A DNA stretch of 64,000 nt. Origin: Nautilus pompilius. Its lineage: Eukaryota > Mollusca > Cephalopoda > Nautilida > Nautilidae. Under the pieces are notes generated by a model. The model saw only the letters and a program-made list of their open reading frames with translations. It made no database searches and was not told the origin of the DNA. Shown here piece by piece: positions 1-11,810 of this stretch (position 1 is the first letter of the stretch; the number at the start of each line of letters is the position of its first letter). Location of the stretch: the NCBI GenBank assembly GCA_018389105.1, contig JACATO010002139.1, positions 213,501 through 277,500 on the forward strand, in the 5' to 3' direction. A program made the position numbers and the translations under genes.

Positions 1-258
1 AGCTTTATAAATATTTGTACGTAATCAGAATATTAAACAGATAAAATAATAAATCACATTGTTCTCTTGTTCATAACACTTGAATATTATAGAACATGCA
101 CTTCCATCTTGCTTTCAAAATTAAAAAAAATCTGCATTATTTTCATTTGAATTTCAGTCAGCATTGTAGTAAACCATTATATGAAAACATATACAAATAG
201 TACATTGTATTTTGGAAGTAGTGTAAATCAAGAGATCAGTGGTGTATGTAGAATAGTC

Positions 259-304
259 AAAGATCATACTATATATCATATAAAGATCATACTATATATC
301 ATAT
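259..304. repeat. 23-bp perfect tandem duplication
   Basis: The unit at 259-281, beginning AAAGATCATAC and ending ATCATAT, is repeated exactly at 282-304. It is a two-copy local duplication in AT-rich sequence. Confidence 0.9.
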
Positions 305-946
305 AATATATATACATCACATTGACCTGGATTGATACAATTAGATAAAGAAAAATATTTTATACCTATGAAACAAACAAGTTATGTCATCTCTAAATAT
401 AGTTTTTAAAATCTTGGCTTTGTTTCTCTCTTTTTTTTTTAAAGATACATTAATTTCTATAGTTAATATGCTTTAAAAAAATTTTTTGTAAATACTGATA
501 CTAGAGACACTCAAATTTAGTTCAGCTGGATAGGATGACATTGGTTTTATTTCAGTTGAGTTTCTTGAATGTACCCAGTACTTATGCTAGTTTGGTCAGG
601 GGTTATCATAAACATCTAAATTGCTTTAATCAAATTAAGTTTAAAAAATGAAGAAAGAAGCAAATTTTATTTAAAATGGTATAATATCTTAATTAACTAT
701 CTGTTTGAAAGATTAAAGTTTATTTTAAATATCTGGTGGCAGTGTGCATGTGAATAGCTGTTCTACTTAGGAGATGGTGACTGTCAGTTCTTTGATCAAG
801 CCTGAGTATGAATTAAAAATGGCAACTTTGCTGTCATACTTATCACTTGTCTGCTGCTGCATTGTCGTCTTCACTGGCATTTGGTGAGGAGAATTCTGGT
901 TAAAGGGCAGTTGTAAAAGTTCAAAGGCAAGCACACATGTGCACGC

Positions 947-963
947 ACACACACACACACACA
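947..963. repeat. CA microsatellite
   Basis: A short run of CA dinucleotides directly preceded by mixed CACG and CACA sequence. Confidence 0.85.
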
Positions 964-2298
964 GACAGATGTGCTTTGGGATTTAGATCTGATGGTAAGA
1001 ATGCTAAGGGTAGCTGTCGAGCAGAGCAGTTACATGTATGCATCATACGGGATGAGGGAGGTGGAGAAGTGTGATCTTTTAATGCTTTGAAAATAAGAAC
1101 CCTTTGAAACACTATAACACCACCTCCCTCTATCTTAAAGTGGGGCCAGCTGGTGCCAGAAATGATAGCTGGTAGTTAGGCATCTTTCATCACTAATATT
1201 GCCCTTTTTCATCAAAATTGCTTGCTTGTTGAGTGCCAAACTTGACTTTGTCAGCAAGCATCTGTGGTTTGTGGATGGATGGTGAAGACTTACTGTTAAT
1301 TACAACACTCACTGATACCTTTTGGAATGTTTATAATTATAGGGGAAAGTTGTACAGTTTCTGGAATAGGTAACAGTTATACATATGGTTCTATTCAAAA
1401 CATTTGCAGACTATTCAGTGAACTTATATTCATCTGTTTAGCAATATTGAATAATAATTAAACTATCTTTCTAGTTTAAAAATAGTTTTAGCAGTAGATA
1501 TGCATTGTTTGAGGAAATAGATATTCGTTAGGCGCACAGCTATTTTGATACACATTTGTATATTATCCAATAATTTGACTTCAAAGGAAATATTTGTGAT
1601 CAGTGAAAGAAAACTGATAGCAAAAACAAGTATTGTCTTAGGTTCTGGTTAGTTTTCAGGATATAGATTTGATATCAGGAAACTGTAGGTACCTGGTGAA
1701 AATTATGGCTGTGAAAAAAATCTTTTTTAAAGCCAAAAATAGCATGAGGATGTTGTTGGTCAGTTTTGAAACAAGTCGTGCAAATTTAGCTTGTATAGTG
1801 GTCTCATTACCTGTTTGAGGAAGATGTATTGGTGAAGTAAAGTATTGGTGGAATGTGCCAGGTGTGTTTTTTAAAAAAAAAAAAAAAAAAATTGTTCTCT
1901 CATAAATGCCATCCTGCCCATGTTATTCTCATTAGTACCTTGCTGATAATTTTTTTTTTAATTTGTCACAAATTATATAGCTGTACTTCTATTTATAGTA
2001 TAGTTGTTGTTCTATTTATCTTCTCATTTTATTTCTATAAATGAATTGCCTTTTGTTGTTGTTTTTTTTTTTCCAAATGGTTGACTAATGTATTTTCTGT
2101 ACCTACCAAGATAACCCTTGATGTGGGCTCAAAGGCAGTCCCTGAAATTTTAAAGGGTAACATCTTTTAATCTATCAAACAAGAAGAATTATACTAAGGT
2201 ACTGTTAATGGTTGTTCTAACACAAATCTCTAATGATAGAATCTCTTTTTGAAGTTTCAGGGTTCCAATTCATTAATTTATATTTTTTTTATATTTAA

Positions 2299-2891
2299 CC
2301 CTTTGAAGAGTATGCCCATAAATATGCAGGGAATAGGTACTGATCCTGATAGTAATCTTGTAAACGTGTTTCCAAGGTTTTGTGGCTATAGGAAGCCCAT
2401 ACATCAATGGTTCTTAAACTAGGGGCCATGGCCCTAAATGAGATCACAACAAGAAAGGAGAGGGTTGTGAAGCTGAGCAGTATCGTAATTATTTTCTGTG
2501 ATATAATTTACACCAGTGTATCTATCACCTACCAACTCCTCAGCTTCACACCATTACCTTGAGATGCAATTATTTCTTGGCCTAGAATGGTGCAGGATTT
2601 GGATTATTTCATCCTGCTTTTTTTTTTTTTTTTTTTTGTTCTCAAAATATTCCAGGGGAAAGCATTCCCCTGGACACTTCTCCCCTTCTCTAGCTTGGCC
2701 TGATGGTTCTGGAAGTTGGGATCACAAGAATTTGTTGCTATGTTAATGGGTTCTCACCAAGAAAAAGATTGGGAGCCACTGCTGTCTGTACATGTTAGCC
2801 CTCAAAAGTTTGGAAACCTCTATTTCCAGGACTAATTTGTCAAGATGAATACCCAGTCCCTGTACATTTCACAGGTAAACTCCTCAAAGGG
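2299..2891. mobile_element. MITE with CCCTTTGA inverted ends, piggyBac-like
   Basis: The left end, after TTAA at 2295-2298, reads CCCTTTGAAGAGTATGCCC. The reverse complement of the right end reads CCCTTTGAGGAGTTTACCT, and the similarity extends for some 35 bp. piggyBac-type elements have TTAA target sites and ends starting CCC. Here the right-hand site reads TTCC, so the duplication is imperfect. There is no transposase, and much of the interior is a second, hAT-like element (2405-2781). Confidence 0.6.
2405..2781. mobile_element. hAT-type MITE nested in the 2.3-2.9 kb MITE
   Basis: The left end CAATGGTTCTTAAACTAGG and the reverse complement of the right end, CAGTGGCTCCCAATCTTTT, are imperfect inverted repeats. 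They match the common hAT end pattern CAGTGGTTCTCAAAC. No clean 8-bp target duplication is visible, and there is no coding sequence. The ends lie wholly inside the flanking MITE, so this insertion is the younger of the two. Confidence 0.5.
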
Positions 2892-5800
2892 TTCCTGCTT
2901 GGGATTACAGATAATAAAGTATCCACTTACACGTTAAAAAAAAACAGCAAAAAGCCTCATTACTTTCTAGTAGATCTTATTCTTTCCACATAGATCATCA
3001 CCCATACTGTTCAAAACTACCCCTAACAATCTAATCTATTTAAAATACTCTTACTAAAGAAGCACCCTAATATTGATTATTTATGGTTTAATAATTTTTT
3101 AAATAACATATCATGTTTTTAATTTGTGATTATAAACAAAAATATGTAAAAAATTAAATGCCATGAACTACAACAGGTCTATTTAATACTTGCAACTGCT
3201 GTGTGAGCAACAGGTTGACCCATAGGGATTGTGACACATGGTAAGTACCCTTTTTTGATATGACCCTCTGTAACAAATTCGCATGCTTCAGCTCATTGTG
3301 TTTTGCATTACAAATGTGTTAACTAAATGTACAGTAGTAACTACAGCTCCTGGGCTGGAGTGGTATAAATAGATGTGGTATATGGAGGGCTATTAAAGAA
3401 CTGCTTATTAATTTGATGTAAATCAAGGCAGGATTGCATGATGTATTGAGGTATTCAATATTTTAATGATAGTAGTATTAGAAATAGTTACAGCTATCTA
3501 AAAAAAAAAAAAAAATTAATATTATCACTATTTAAACATTGCAAATGAAAGTAAGCACAGCCCAGACTTTAGTAGCGCAGAATAACCAGATTTAAATGTT
3601 TCGTGGTCTACACCAAATTAATGTTATTTAGTCTCTAGCCAAATTTATAAGGCATTGATCAGTTGTTTATTTTTAAATCAAAATGACTCAACTGTAGTAC
3701 TAGATTTTATTTAAAAGGATGAGTAGTAGTCAATAAATGTAAAAATATATCATCAGTCGATGAGCCATCTGGATATATCCACAAATGAAATAAGAGGTTT
3801 TCTCAGGTATGCATGATTAAAAAAAGTGATTTGTATGCTTATGGAATGTATTGTCTACATTTAAAGCTGATAGTAGATGTTAAACAATTTGTAAATATCT
3901 GATAGATGCACTCTTTTGATAAGGAGTTGGAGTTGTTGTTATAAACTTAAGAAATGTAGTAAGATTTTAAAAAAAAAATGGACTGTAGTTAATATTAACC
4001 ATTAAGCTGTGATGCACGTAAATATGTGCAATATTTTTCTTGCCATTATTTGAGTTTCCCACAAGGAGAGCGTCATCATTTAGGGGAGACAGGTGGCCAA
4101 GTGGAGCGTGTGTTGCCACAGCTTAAGCATTAATAGCATTAATCGGTCTGCATAATCTGTTGGCTTCTTGCTAAAAACAAAACCTGTTTTCTTTGATAAA
4201 GCTTAAATAATTTTTGAAAACAACAAATAACTGTAGCACTTCTTTGTAATATCTGTGATAGTTTTTGTTTATTTCTGTTTGGCATAATCCCGCTTAAAAA
4301 TTCTAAAAACACGTAAATTTGAGCAGATTAATAATATCGAGAAATATAAACTGACCATGGATACTGTATATGGTGACTTGGTTGGGGGCTTTGCAATTAC
4401 ATGGCCAGATCCAAACCCCATTAGAATTTTACTGTTTAGATATGGGAGGTAACTGATGCTGGAGGAGCCCCTACCTAGAATTGGCTGGTATAATACAGTA
4501 AGAGAAACAAACCACGCACTGGCTAGATAGACATCCAGCAGTCTTGATCCATCAGAAACTGAATTATGACTGTCGTCATAACAAATAGACGTGCTACACT
4601 AACGCACACCCAAAATACCATATGTATGTAAGTACCTTGTAAGTTTACAGAAATTTAAGTATGATCAGAAAATCTTTAATAAGTGAAGTTATAGTATTTC
4701 CTCTTATTTATCTGCAAAATGGTTAAATGTTCATCAATCTTTCAGCAAGCAAGTTACGTGAATCAGCATCGTTGACCAAGTATTTTAAGATAACTAATGA
4801 AAATGATCTTACAGAAGAGGGTTTGATTCAGTCTGTCGTAGCTCCCTGACAGTTTACTCTAGAAAATTTTTGCCAGGTTTGATTCATTCTTGGGTAATGT
4901 TGGGAGATTATTGGAGCCTACTACCTGAGTATCCTTTCTCTCCAATCCATCTTGGATCATGGATATAACCCACACTGTTGACACCCTAGATTTAGGGAGG
5001 GTCCATAATGATAATGAACAAAACTAACAATTACCACTCTCAGTACATGGTAAAAACTTCAGTAAAATATAATTTGTTGAATGAGGCTTCATTATTGCTA
5101 TTGAGTAATTAGCATATTTATATATACTTTGGACTTATGATAATAAACCAGTGATAGTTAAGTGTTTTGATATTAATTAAAGAAAAGTTTTTACTCTTTG
5201 TTAATTTACATAGCATTTTGGTTTACTGGTTTTACTTGTTTTTGTCAGTTTAGGGGCAAGCCGATGAAAAGTTATAGCACCTTGGAAAGGGATACATAGT
5301 ACAAGTGTTGTTTATGTGCTTACTTACACTTAAAGTATTACAAGTCATTCAGTCTCCACCACATCTCCTTATTTACATATCAAATACAAGATTAAATAAA
5401 GTGCAAAAGATATTTTATAGATTGATCTCTCACAATTCAATGTAGCCTGGTAAATGTAATGTTTAGGATTTTGTTGTGCTATTTACACTACAGATTTTAA
5501 ATAAAATGACAAAAAGGAAAAGGAAAAACTGCACTTAAGACTGATTTGTTGTTGTATTAAACAGGAACCATGATACAAGTTCTGTTTATGTTTGTTCAGA
5601 CATAAATTGTTTAAATGGAAGCTGGCTGATGTGATAGCAGGAGCCCAATTATGGTTCTCTCATTATATATCTTTCCTGGCCAGTTACACCTATAAGTTTA
5701 GTTTTAAAAGTAGTACATAACCTTTTACTGATTGTAAATATTTTTTAACTTTTAACAAAAATTGTGTACCTAGCTGGTTTTTAAGACAGGTGATTGATTA

Positions 5801-6424
5801 GCAAAGCAGATTTAACTGTACAATTGTTGTTGTAGTGTTTGAGTGAGGTTGACAGGTGTAAGGCAGTATCTGGTCCAAGGATTATCTCTCAGTAAAAAAA
5901 AAAAAAAAAAAAAAAAAACAATTTTATTTCTTCTCACTTTGTTTATAAAAAAAAAGAATTTTAAAAAAGGATTTCTGGTAATGTATTTGTTATTCATGCT
6001 TAGAAATCATGAACCAGTTTTGTGCTATTTGTACACAGGAATGAATTTTTCCTGCTGTTCCTCCAATCAAGTACAGCTTACCCTCAAAGGTCAGGGCTTT
6101 CTCTTTGTTCATATTGTATCAAGAATTTATATTAAATCTTTGCACACCATGAAATGAAGACTTCTACTTTTTAAAACAAATTAGTGTAGCTTAGATATTA
6201 TTACAAAGAGCCAGAAAGCCACGATGGCTGATACAAAACCTCTCTCAAGGGGAAAAAATGTTTTATTAATACATTTCATTAAAAATTTTAATAAAATAAT
6301 ATTTTCCTAACATAAAACTTACTTTCTGAAGCTTTAGCTAGTTTATAATTTAGGCCCCTCATATCGATAACTATGTTCATTACCAGAACTAATTTCATTT
6401 TGTAATCTTGATAACTTTTCTGGG

Positions 6425-6720
6425 CAGTGCAGGGATCCAGTGGCTTGGCTTGACTTCAGATCTCACTTGGGACTAGCTAGCTCGGTTTGGTATGTTTTCC
6501 TGGCAGGGTTTCTTCTAGCACTCCTCCAGCTGGCCACATGGGTCTGAAAAATATGGATTTTTTTTCAGGATCTGTAGGTAACTTTTGTTTGGCTTGCACC
6601 TTGAAGATCACTCAAGATCCCCCTAACTTGCTTTGTTACAAAAGCAGATGCTGCACACCTATCTTATTTTTTTTTTAGCTCATTCCTGTGAGATGTCCTC
6701 AATCTAGGAGTCAGGTCAGG
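6425..6720 (+). repeat. tRNA-derived SINE copy 1 (forward)
   Basis: The head resembles a worn tRNA (B-box area TTCAGATCTC, then TTGGGACTAGC). It is followed by the family body, TTTGGTATGTTTTCCTGG and GGTTTCTTCTAGCACTCCTCC. The same body blocks recur in the copies at 19, 29, 35, 36 and 51 kb. The ends are approximate. Confidence 0.55.
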
Positions 6721-9700
6721 GGTCCAAAAAAACTCCCTTTGGTAATTTACTTAGATTTTTTTTTTTTTTTTTTTTGGTTTGGAAAGAATAGTTGCTGACT
6801 TGCAACAAGCAGTGAGTGTGTGGGTGCATTTGGTGAGAGGTCTTAACAAGGGTCATTGCACTCTTTACTGAGTTTGGTTGGTATTCACTAATCATTGTTG
6901 GGAGGGACAAATTGTTTTACTATTTATTTATTTATTTATTTGTTGTTAGCATGTAAGGAATTTTTACATTGTTGACCAATATATTAAAATGTGTGTGTGC
7001 AGGAGGGAGATGTTTTGTAATATGCAGAAATGTCTGTCAGATCACTCTGAAGTAAGTAAAACCTAGTTGTCCACAAAGGTGTGTGTGCAATGTTAAGATA
7101 CTTTTGTTGTTCACATCCTAGTGTTGCTGTTGTTTATCTGCTGCGACTTGAATATGTCTGATGTACCTACCCATTTCTATGTTGTTCTTTGATGCAATGA
7201 GAGATAAAAGGCTTGCATCAGTTTACAGGGTTTCTTTAACTCTGCTGTGTACTACTCATCTGCATATAACGTTGTCAGAAGGATTTTGTTTATCATGTGG
7301 GCGTTATCATGTTATGGTACAAATAGGACAGATAGAGGAAGTCAGTTGTTAACTTGGATTTAAGTGGTCTAATTAGGATGCATTTCATGAAAACTTTCTT
7401 GACACCAGCTAATTGCTGACTTGGAAATTGGGAAGGGATAATAGGGATATTTTTAAACAACTGTCAACTAAAAAAAAAAACAAAAAAAACCAACTTTATT
7501 GGAAAGGTACAACTATGAATCACAAATAGTTTGTTCTCGTGAGTGAAGAACACAGAAAAAAAGTCTGGAATCATGTTTTCATAAGTGAAACAAAGCAAAT
7601 GTTTGAAAGATATTTTTGTTAAAAATTGCACTTAGTTTAAACTTGAAATTTTGCCTAATTTTGAAATTATTTATCATTTGAAATGAGTGTTCATGATAAA
7701 AACTCTGCTGCCATTTTGATACAAGGGAGAAAACTCTGTTAAAATTAATTTAACTTTTACTTGCATACAATGGGTATATAAATAATTAAATATTTTAAGT
7801 AATTTGTACATAGCTTTTATTCTCATTCATTTGTTTGCATATTTTATTGGCATGTTTGGGCATAAATAACAGACAGACTATTTGCCTATGTAGTTTTTTT
7901 ATATATGTTTGAGATGATACTTTATTTTACTAAAAAAACACCAATGCATTTTAGTTTTGCCTACATAATTAGTTTTACCAACTTAGAGTAGAGAAATATC
8001 TGTCATGCTTGCTTAATCACCTGCTGTTGTTTAAATATTTTTGTCGTAAGATAACACATTTTGATGACATAATGTACCTTAATTCTCACATTTATTTCCA
8101 CAGATTTACATTTAAATGTTGTATGTAAACATGAATTTGCAGCAACACAAAATGTTCATTCATTTGATTATGATGTTTTAATGTGATAATACCAGTGTTA
8201 GGGAAAGTTTATTTTAGAATTTCTGTAGTTAATTTAACTGAAAAAAATGTTATATTCTGAAAATAAATTAAGAGATTTACAATGTGCTAACAAAACTTTC
8301 TACGTTAGTATGACAGATACCATAAGCAGTCATTCAAAGATAACTTGTATAATTTAATTATATTACAAATACAGCTGTGAAAAACAAGCAGAGCAACTAA
8401 TTTTGATGCAGCATAGCTGTATTCTTGTGTTATGATAAAGTAACATGAGGAAAACCTTCATATATGTATTTTGTGAAAAAGATTCTTTAAAGCAAAGCAC
8501 AGTTTTCAGTGTTTATTGTAGGGGTGATGAATAATAATAAAAACTGTAAAAGAAAAATGGTAACTAATAAAGAATAAAACTATTTAAATGTAAACAAAAT
8601 TTTGAAAATGATATATTTAAAACTTTTTTTCAAGAGATCATCTGACTGTAGTGAAACTATGCTATTATTAGGATGTAATCTGACTCAAACCAATCACAGT
8701 TCACCTCCATGCTATTTATGATTCAGCAAATAAAGTTTTTTATATTAACACTGACTGGATCATTGTTATGGGCATTGACTGCTATGCTATCTGTTCACTT
8801 AGATGTTTGTTGGTGGGAGGGAATTCTTCTGAAGTTATTATAGGCTTGTACATGAGGTTATTTCTTTTATCTTTAAACAGAAAGAAAGCATTCGATTAAT
8901 TTCTGGTGTATAACTTTCGAAACAGCAAAGCTGATGAAGCATTTTGTCAAAGTCAGAAAATTTGCTCAGACAGATCTCATTATGATGAGAGATTTTTGTT
9001 GACTTGTTAATAATGGAAAAGTATTGCCAAAAAAACCACAGCTTAGTTGAACTTTCTCAAGACAACCTCTGATGGCTGGCCATTTGAATAATTGTATCAG
9101 AAGTAAATGAAAATGGCTTACAGCATGGAATCACAACATTCTTATTTACAGATATAGAAAATAAACAAAAAGCTGCCAGAAAAGTAGGTATGGCACCATC
9201 TCCATGTTTTAATGTCACTAATATGTGCACAAACACCAATCTAATGAAAGTTGAACTGCATTGAAAAGAGAGGAAAAATGCCAAACTTGGACTATTGGAC
9301 TGGTATTGACTTCTTCCTTTAGTATTTGTAGGAGTATATTTTTATTGAGCCTTACAATATCTGATCACATCCATTTTGAAAAACTAATATTTTAGAATGG
9401 CATAATTAATCACTGATTCTGAACACTTTTCGCATTTCCCATGATTCCTTGCTCATGAACTCGTAGCCAGCCATGTGAATTTCTAAGTTCCTACGATTGT
9501 TAGATATGGCTGCCTGCTAAGCATGATACAGGCACCAATGTGTTTCAATGCTGTGATATAAACCATTTAATTCTTTTAAAAACATTTTTTTCTGATTGCC
9601 AAAATTAAATTTCAAGGTTCAGTCAATATTTAAAGTTTCTCAGGGATAGCATTTAGAGTGGTTATTGTAATTTGAAATTTTTTAGGAGTTGATTGGGAAT

Positions 9701-10792
9701 TCAGAACAAGCATTAGATACATACTTGAGATCTCCTCTTCCCAAAAATGATGACAACTTCACAGGTCAGACAGAGTTTAAAAAAATATGGAGCTCAGTAA
9801 TCAATCAGATTTGGCTTATTGTTGGCTGGAGAAGGCTGACAGATTGTGTCAATCTTACTTAATTTTATGAAATATTTATAATCTTGTTAAGTTGGCTCTA
9901 ATTTAAATCTGATGTTCTATTTAGACATTAAATAATGCTTGCCATGGCCGTAATGGTATTTTGAAAGGATAGTGAGAAAACATTAACAAAGAAAAAATGG
10001 TGGTTAATTCAGGCATACTAATCCAGATTGAAATTGTCAAAATAATTTTCAGTTTTGGCTTAATGTTTTTCTTAACTGAGGCGGTTTGTTTCCCCCTCCT
10101 CTATTGAATTTAAAATCTAACATTTAAAAAATTTATCTATCAATGCAATAACTTACAAGGTTTTCTGTCCAGTTTTTCTTTTTTAAATTGTACTATTTAT
10201 GCTTTTATGATAATTTTATTTCGCTATACTCTAAAATGAGAATTGATGTTGCAAGTTTGTAAAGAGAAAATGAAAATGTTGCATGCATATTATATGCCAG
10301 TATACACAATGCAGAGAAATGTAAGGTTATAATCTTGAGAAAAATACACTTAACAGACTTGCCCATTGAGGAGTTTCAAGCTGAATATCTTTTTTGAAAA
10401 GTATATGCTGATAAAAGCTATTTACTGATGTATGGAACTCAAAGGTAACTACTGGCCAGAAATGATGCACTTCAGAGTGGCTTATACATTTGATTGTTTT
10501 TTTTTTTTCTTTCTCTGCTTGGTGGTTACCTTGCTGTTTATTGCTCATTTTGTAAGATACCTGAGACTTTTAAAGGGTGATTAATTTCTAGGTTTTTAAG
10601 AAAGTCAGAATTTATGCAGCTTCAGATTTAAATGTACCTCAAATACTAATTCTCTCATTTTCTGTTTTAAAATTTGAGAAATCCTATATGAGTTATTTTA
10701 AGTCCCCATTAAAAAAAAAGTAGCTATCCAGTAAAAGCTCTACTTCTAACTGATTTTAAACATTTAATTATTTTTATTTTTTTATTTTTCAG

Positions 10793-10961
10793 AAAAACTT
10801 GTGTATCAAGGGGAAGGAAGATGTGTAAATTTAAAACCACTCCTGGTTCTCCGGATGCTGCTTTGACAACTGGAAGCTGTATTGCCTTGTACTTTTCCAC
10901 ACATGTAGAACTGGAATTTTCCAGACGGCCAGTGAAGCCGAGACTGCTCTGAAAGACAGAG
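10793..10961 (+). other. 5' UTR part of the first coding exon of myosin IX
   Basis: This exon begins after the acceptor AG at 10791-10792, which follows a long T-rich tract. No ORF in the myosin frame enters from the left: a TGA at 10950-10952 is in frame with the ATG at 10962, 12 bases upstream of it. The stop and the splice site together mark this as untranslated leader. The ATG has a G at -3, a fair start context. Confidence 0.7.
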
Positions 10962-11810
10962 ATGCTGGCTACAGGGGACAAAAGGATGGAAACGTACATG
11001 GTGCGGTTATACACTGGGCCTTTGAGTGCCGATAATGAGTTTGTTTCTGTTGAGGCTGAAAAGAGCACAGTGGCAGCGGATATCGTGAAAATGGCAACAC
11101 GAAAGCTAAAATTAGGAAATACAGAAAACTACGAACTGGCTGAAGTGTTTTGCTCAGCGGGGCAGTTATGTAAGGAGCGATGTGTTGAAGAATCTGAAAA
11201 TCCAGTGCGGATCCAGTTACTGTGGCCAAAGGTGATTAACACAGAAAGTGACTGTAATCAGGGGCTCATTACTGATTATCGGTTTTATATTCGGAAAAAG
11301 GATGTAGAAAATTCTAGTCAGACTTTGTTATGGATGGATTATAAACACCCAAGTCCCATCGATAACTTTCTCACCACATTCCTCAGACAGCCAACCAGTG
11401 ACAAGGAGTACCCGGATCTCTGCAACCTGCCTGACTTAAACGAGAGAACTCTTTTGGAAAATATCAAAGGAAGGTTTGTGAATGGCAACATTTACACTTA
11501 TGTTGGATCTATCTTAATTGCAGTAAATCCATTCAAGTTTTTCCCCATCTACAATCCAAAATATGTGAAAATGTACCAATACAAATGGTTGGGTGATCTG
11601 CCACCACATATATTTGCAATAGCTGATGCTGCATATTCAACAATGCTGCGGACGAAAAAGAATCAATGTATTGTGATATCAGGAGAGTCTGGATCTGGCA
11701 AAACTGAGAGCACAAATTTACTTCTCCATCATCTAACTGCTCTGAGTCAGAAAGGAAACCATGCTAGTGGTGTAGAACAAACCATCCTTGGTGCTGGCCC
11801 TGTGCTTGAG
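10962..11810 (+). CDS. Unconventional myosin IX, coding exon 1 (RA domain and start of motor)
   Basis: This exon encodes residues 1-283. Residues of about 10-112 resemble the N-terminal Ras-associating (ubiquitin-fold) domain of class IX myosins. The motor begins near residue 150 with YPDLCNLPDLNE, then NGNIYTYVGSILIAVNPFK and YNPKYVKMY. The ATP-binding P-loop GESGSGKT lies at 241-248, and the exon ends in GAGPVLE. Class IX myosins are single-headed actin motors that carry a RhoGAP domain in the tail and regulate Rho in the cytoplasm and at the cortex; that tail lies outside this window. The start is the first ATG after an in-frame TGA. The donor is GAG|GTGAAT, and the frame stays open into the intron to 11948 by chance. 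The RA domain plus P-loop in one undivided exon is notable. Identity as class IX is firm; MYO9A versus MYO9B cannot be decided, and one invertebrate gene may match both. Confidence 0.95.

Larger units (their letters stand above)
1..10792 (+). other. Upstream non-coding region, probably a 5' UTR intron of the myosin IX gene
   Basis: I see no protein-coding exon here. The right edge is a good 3' splice site: a T-rich tract ending in AG at 10791-10792. So at least part of this stretch is probably an intron with an untranslated first exon further left, in the window or beyond it. It holds a 23-bp tandem duplication (259-304), a nested MITE pair (2299-2891), a SINE (about 6425-6720), a CA repeat and many A or T runs. 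The short ORFs here are low-complexity or lack any family signature. I could not identify a promoter or transcription start. Confidence 0.5.

Noticed and set aside
4085-4130. Possible tRNA A-box (TGGCCAAGTGG)
   Set aside because: No matching B-box or cloverleaf downstream, and no SINE body.
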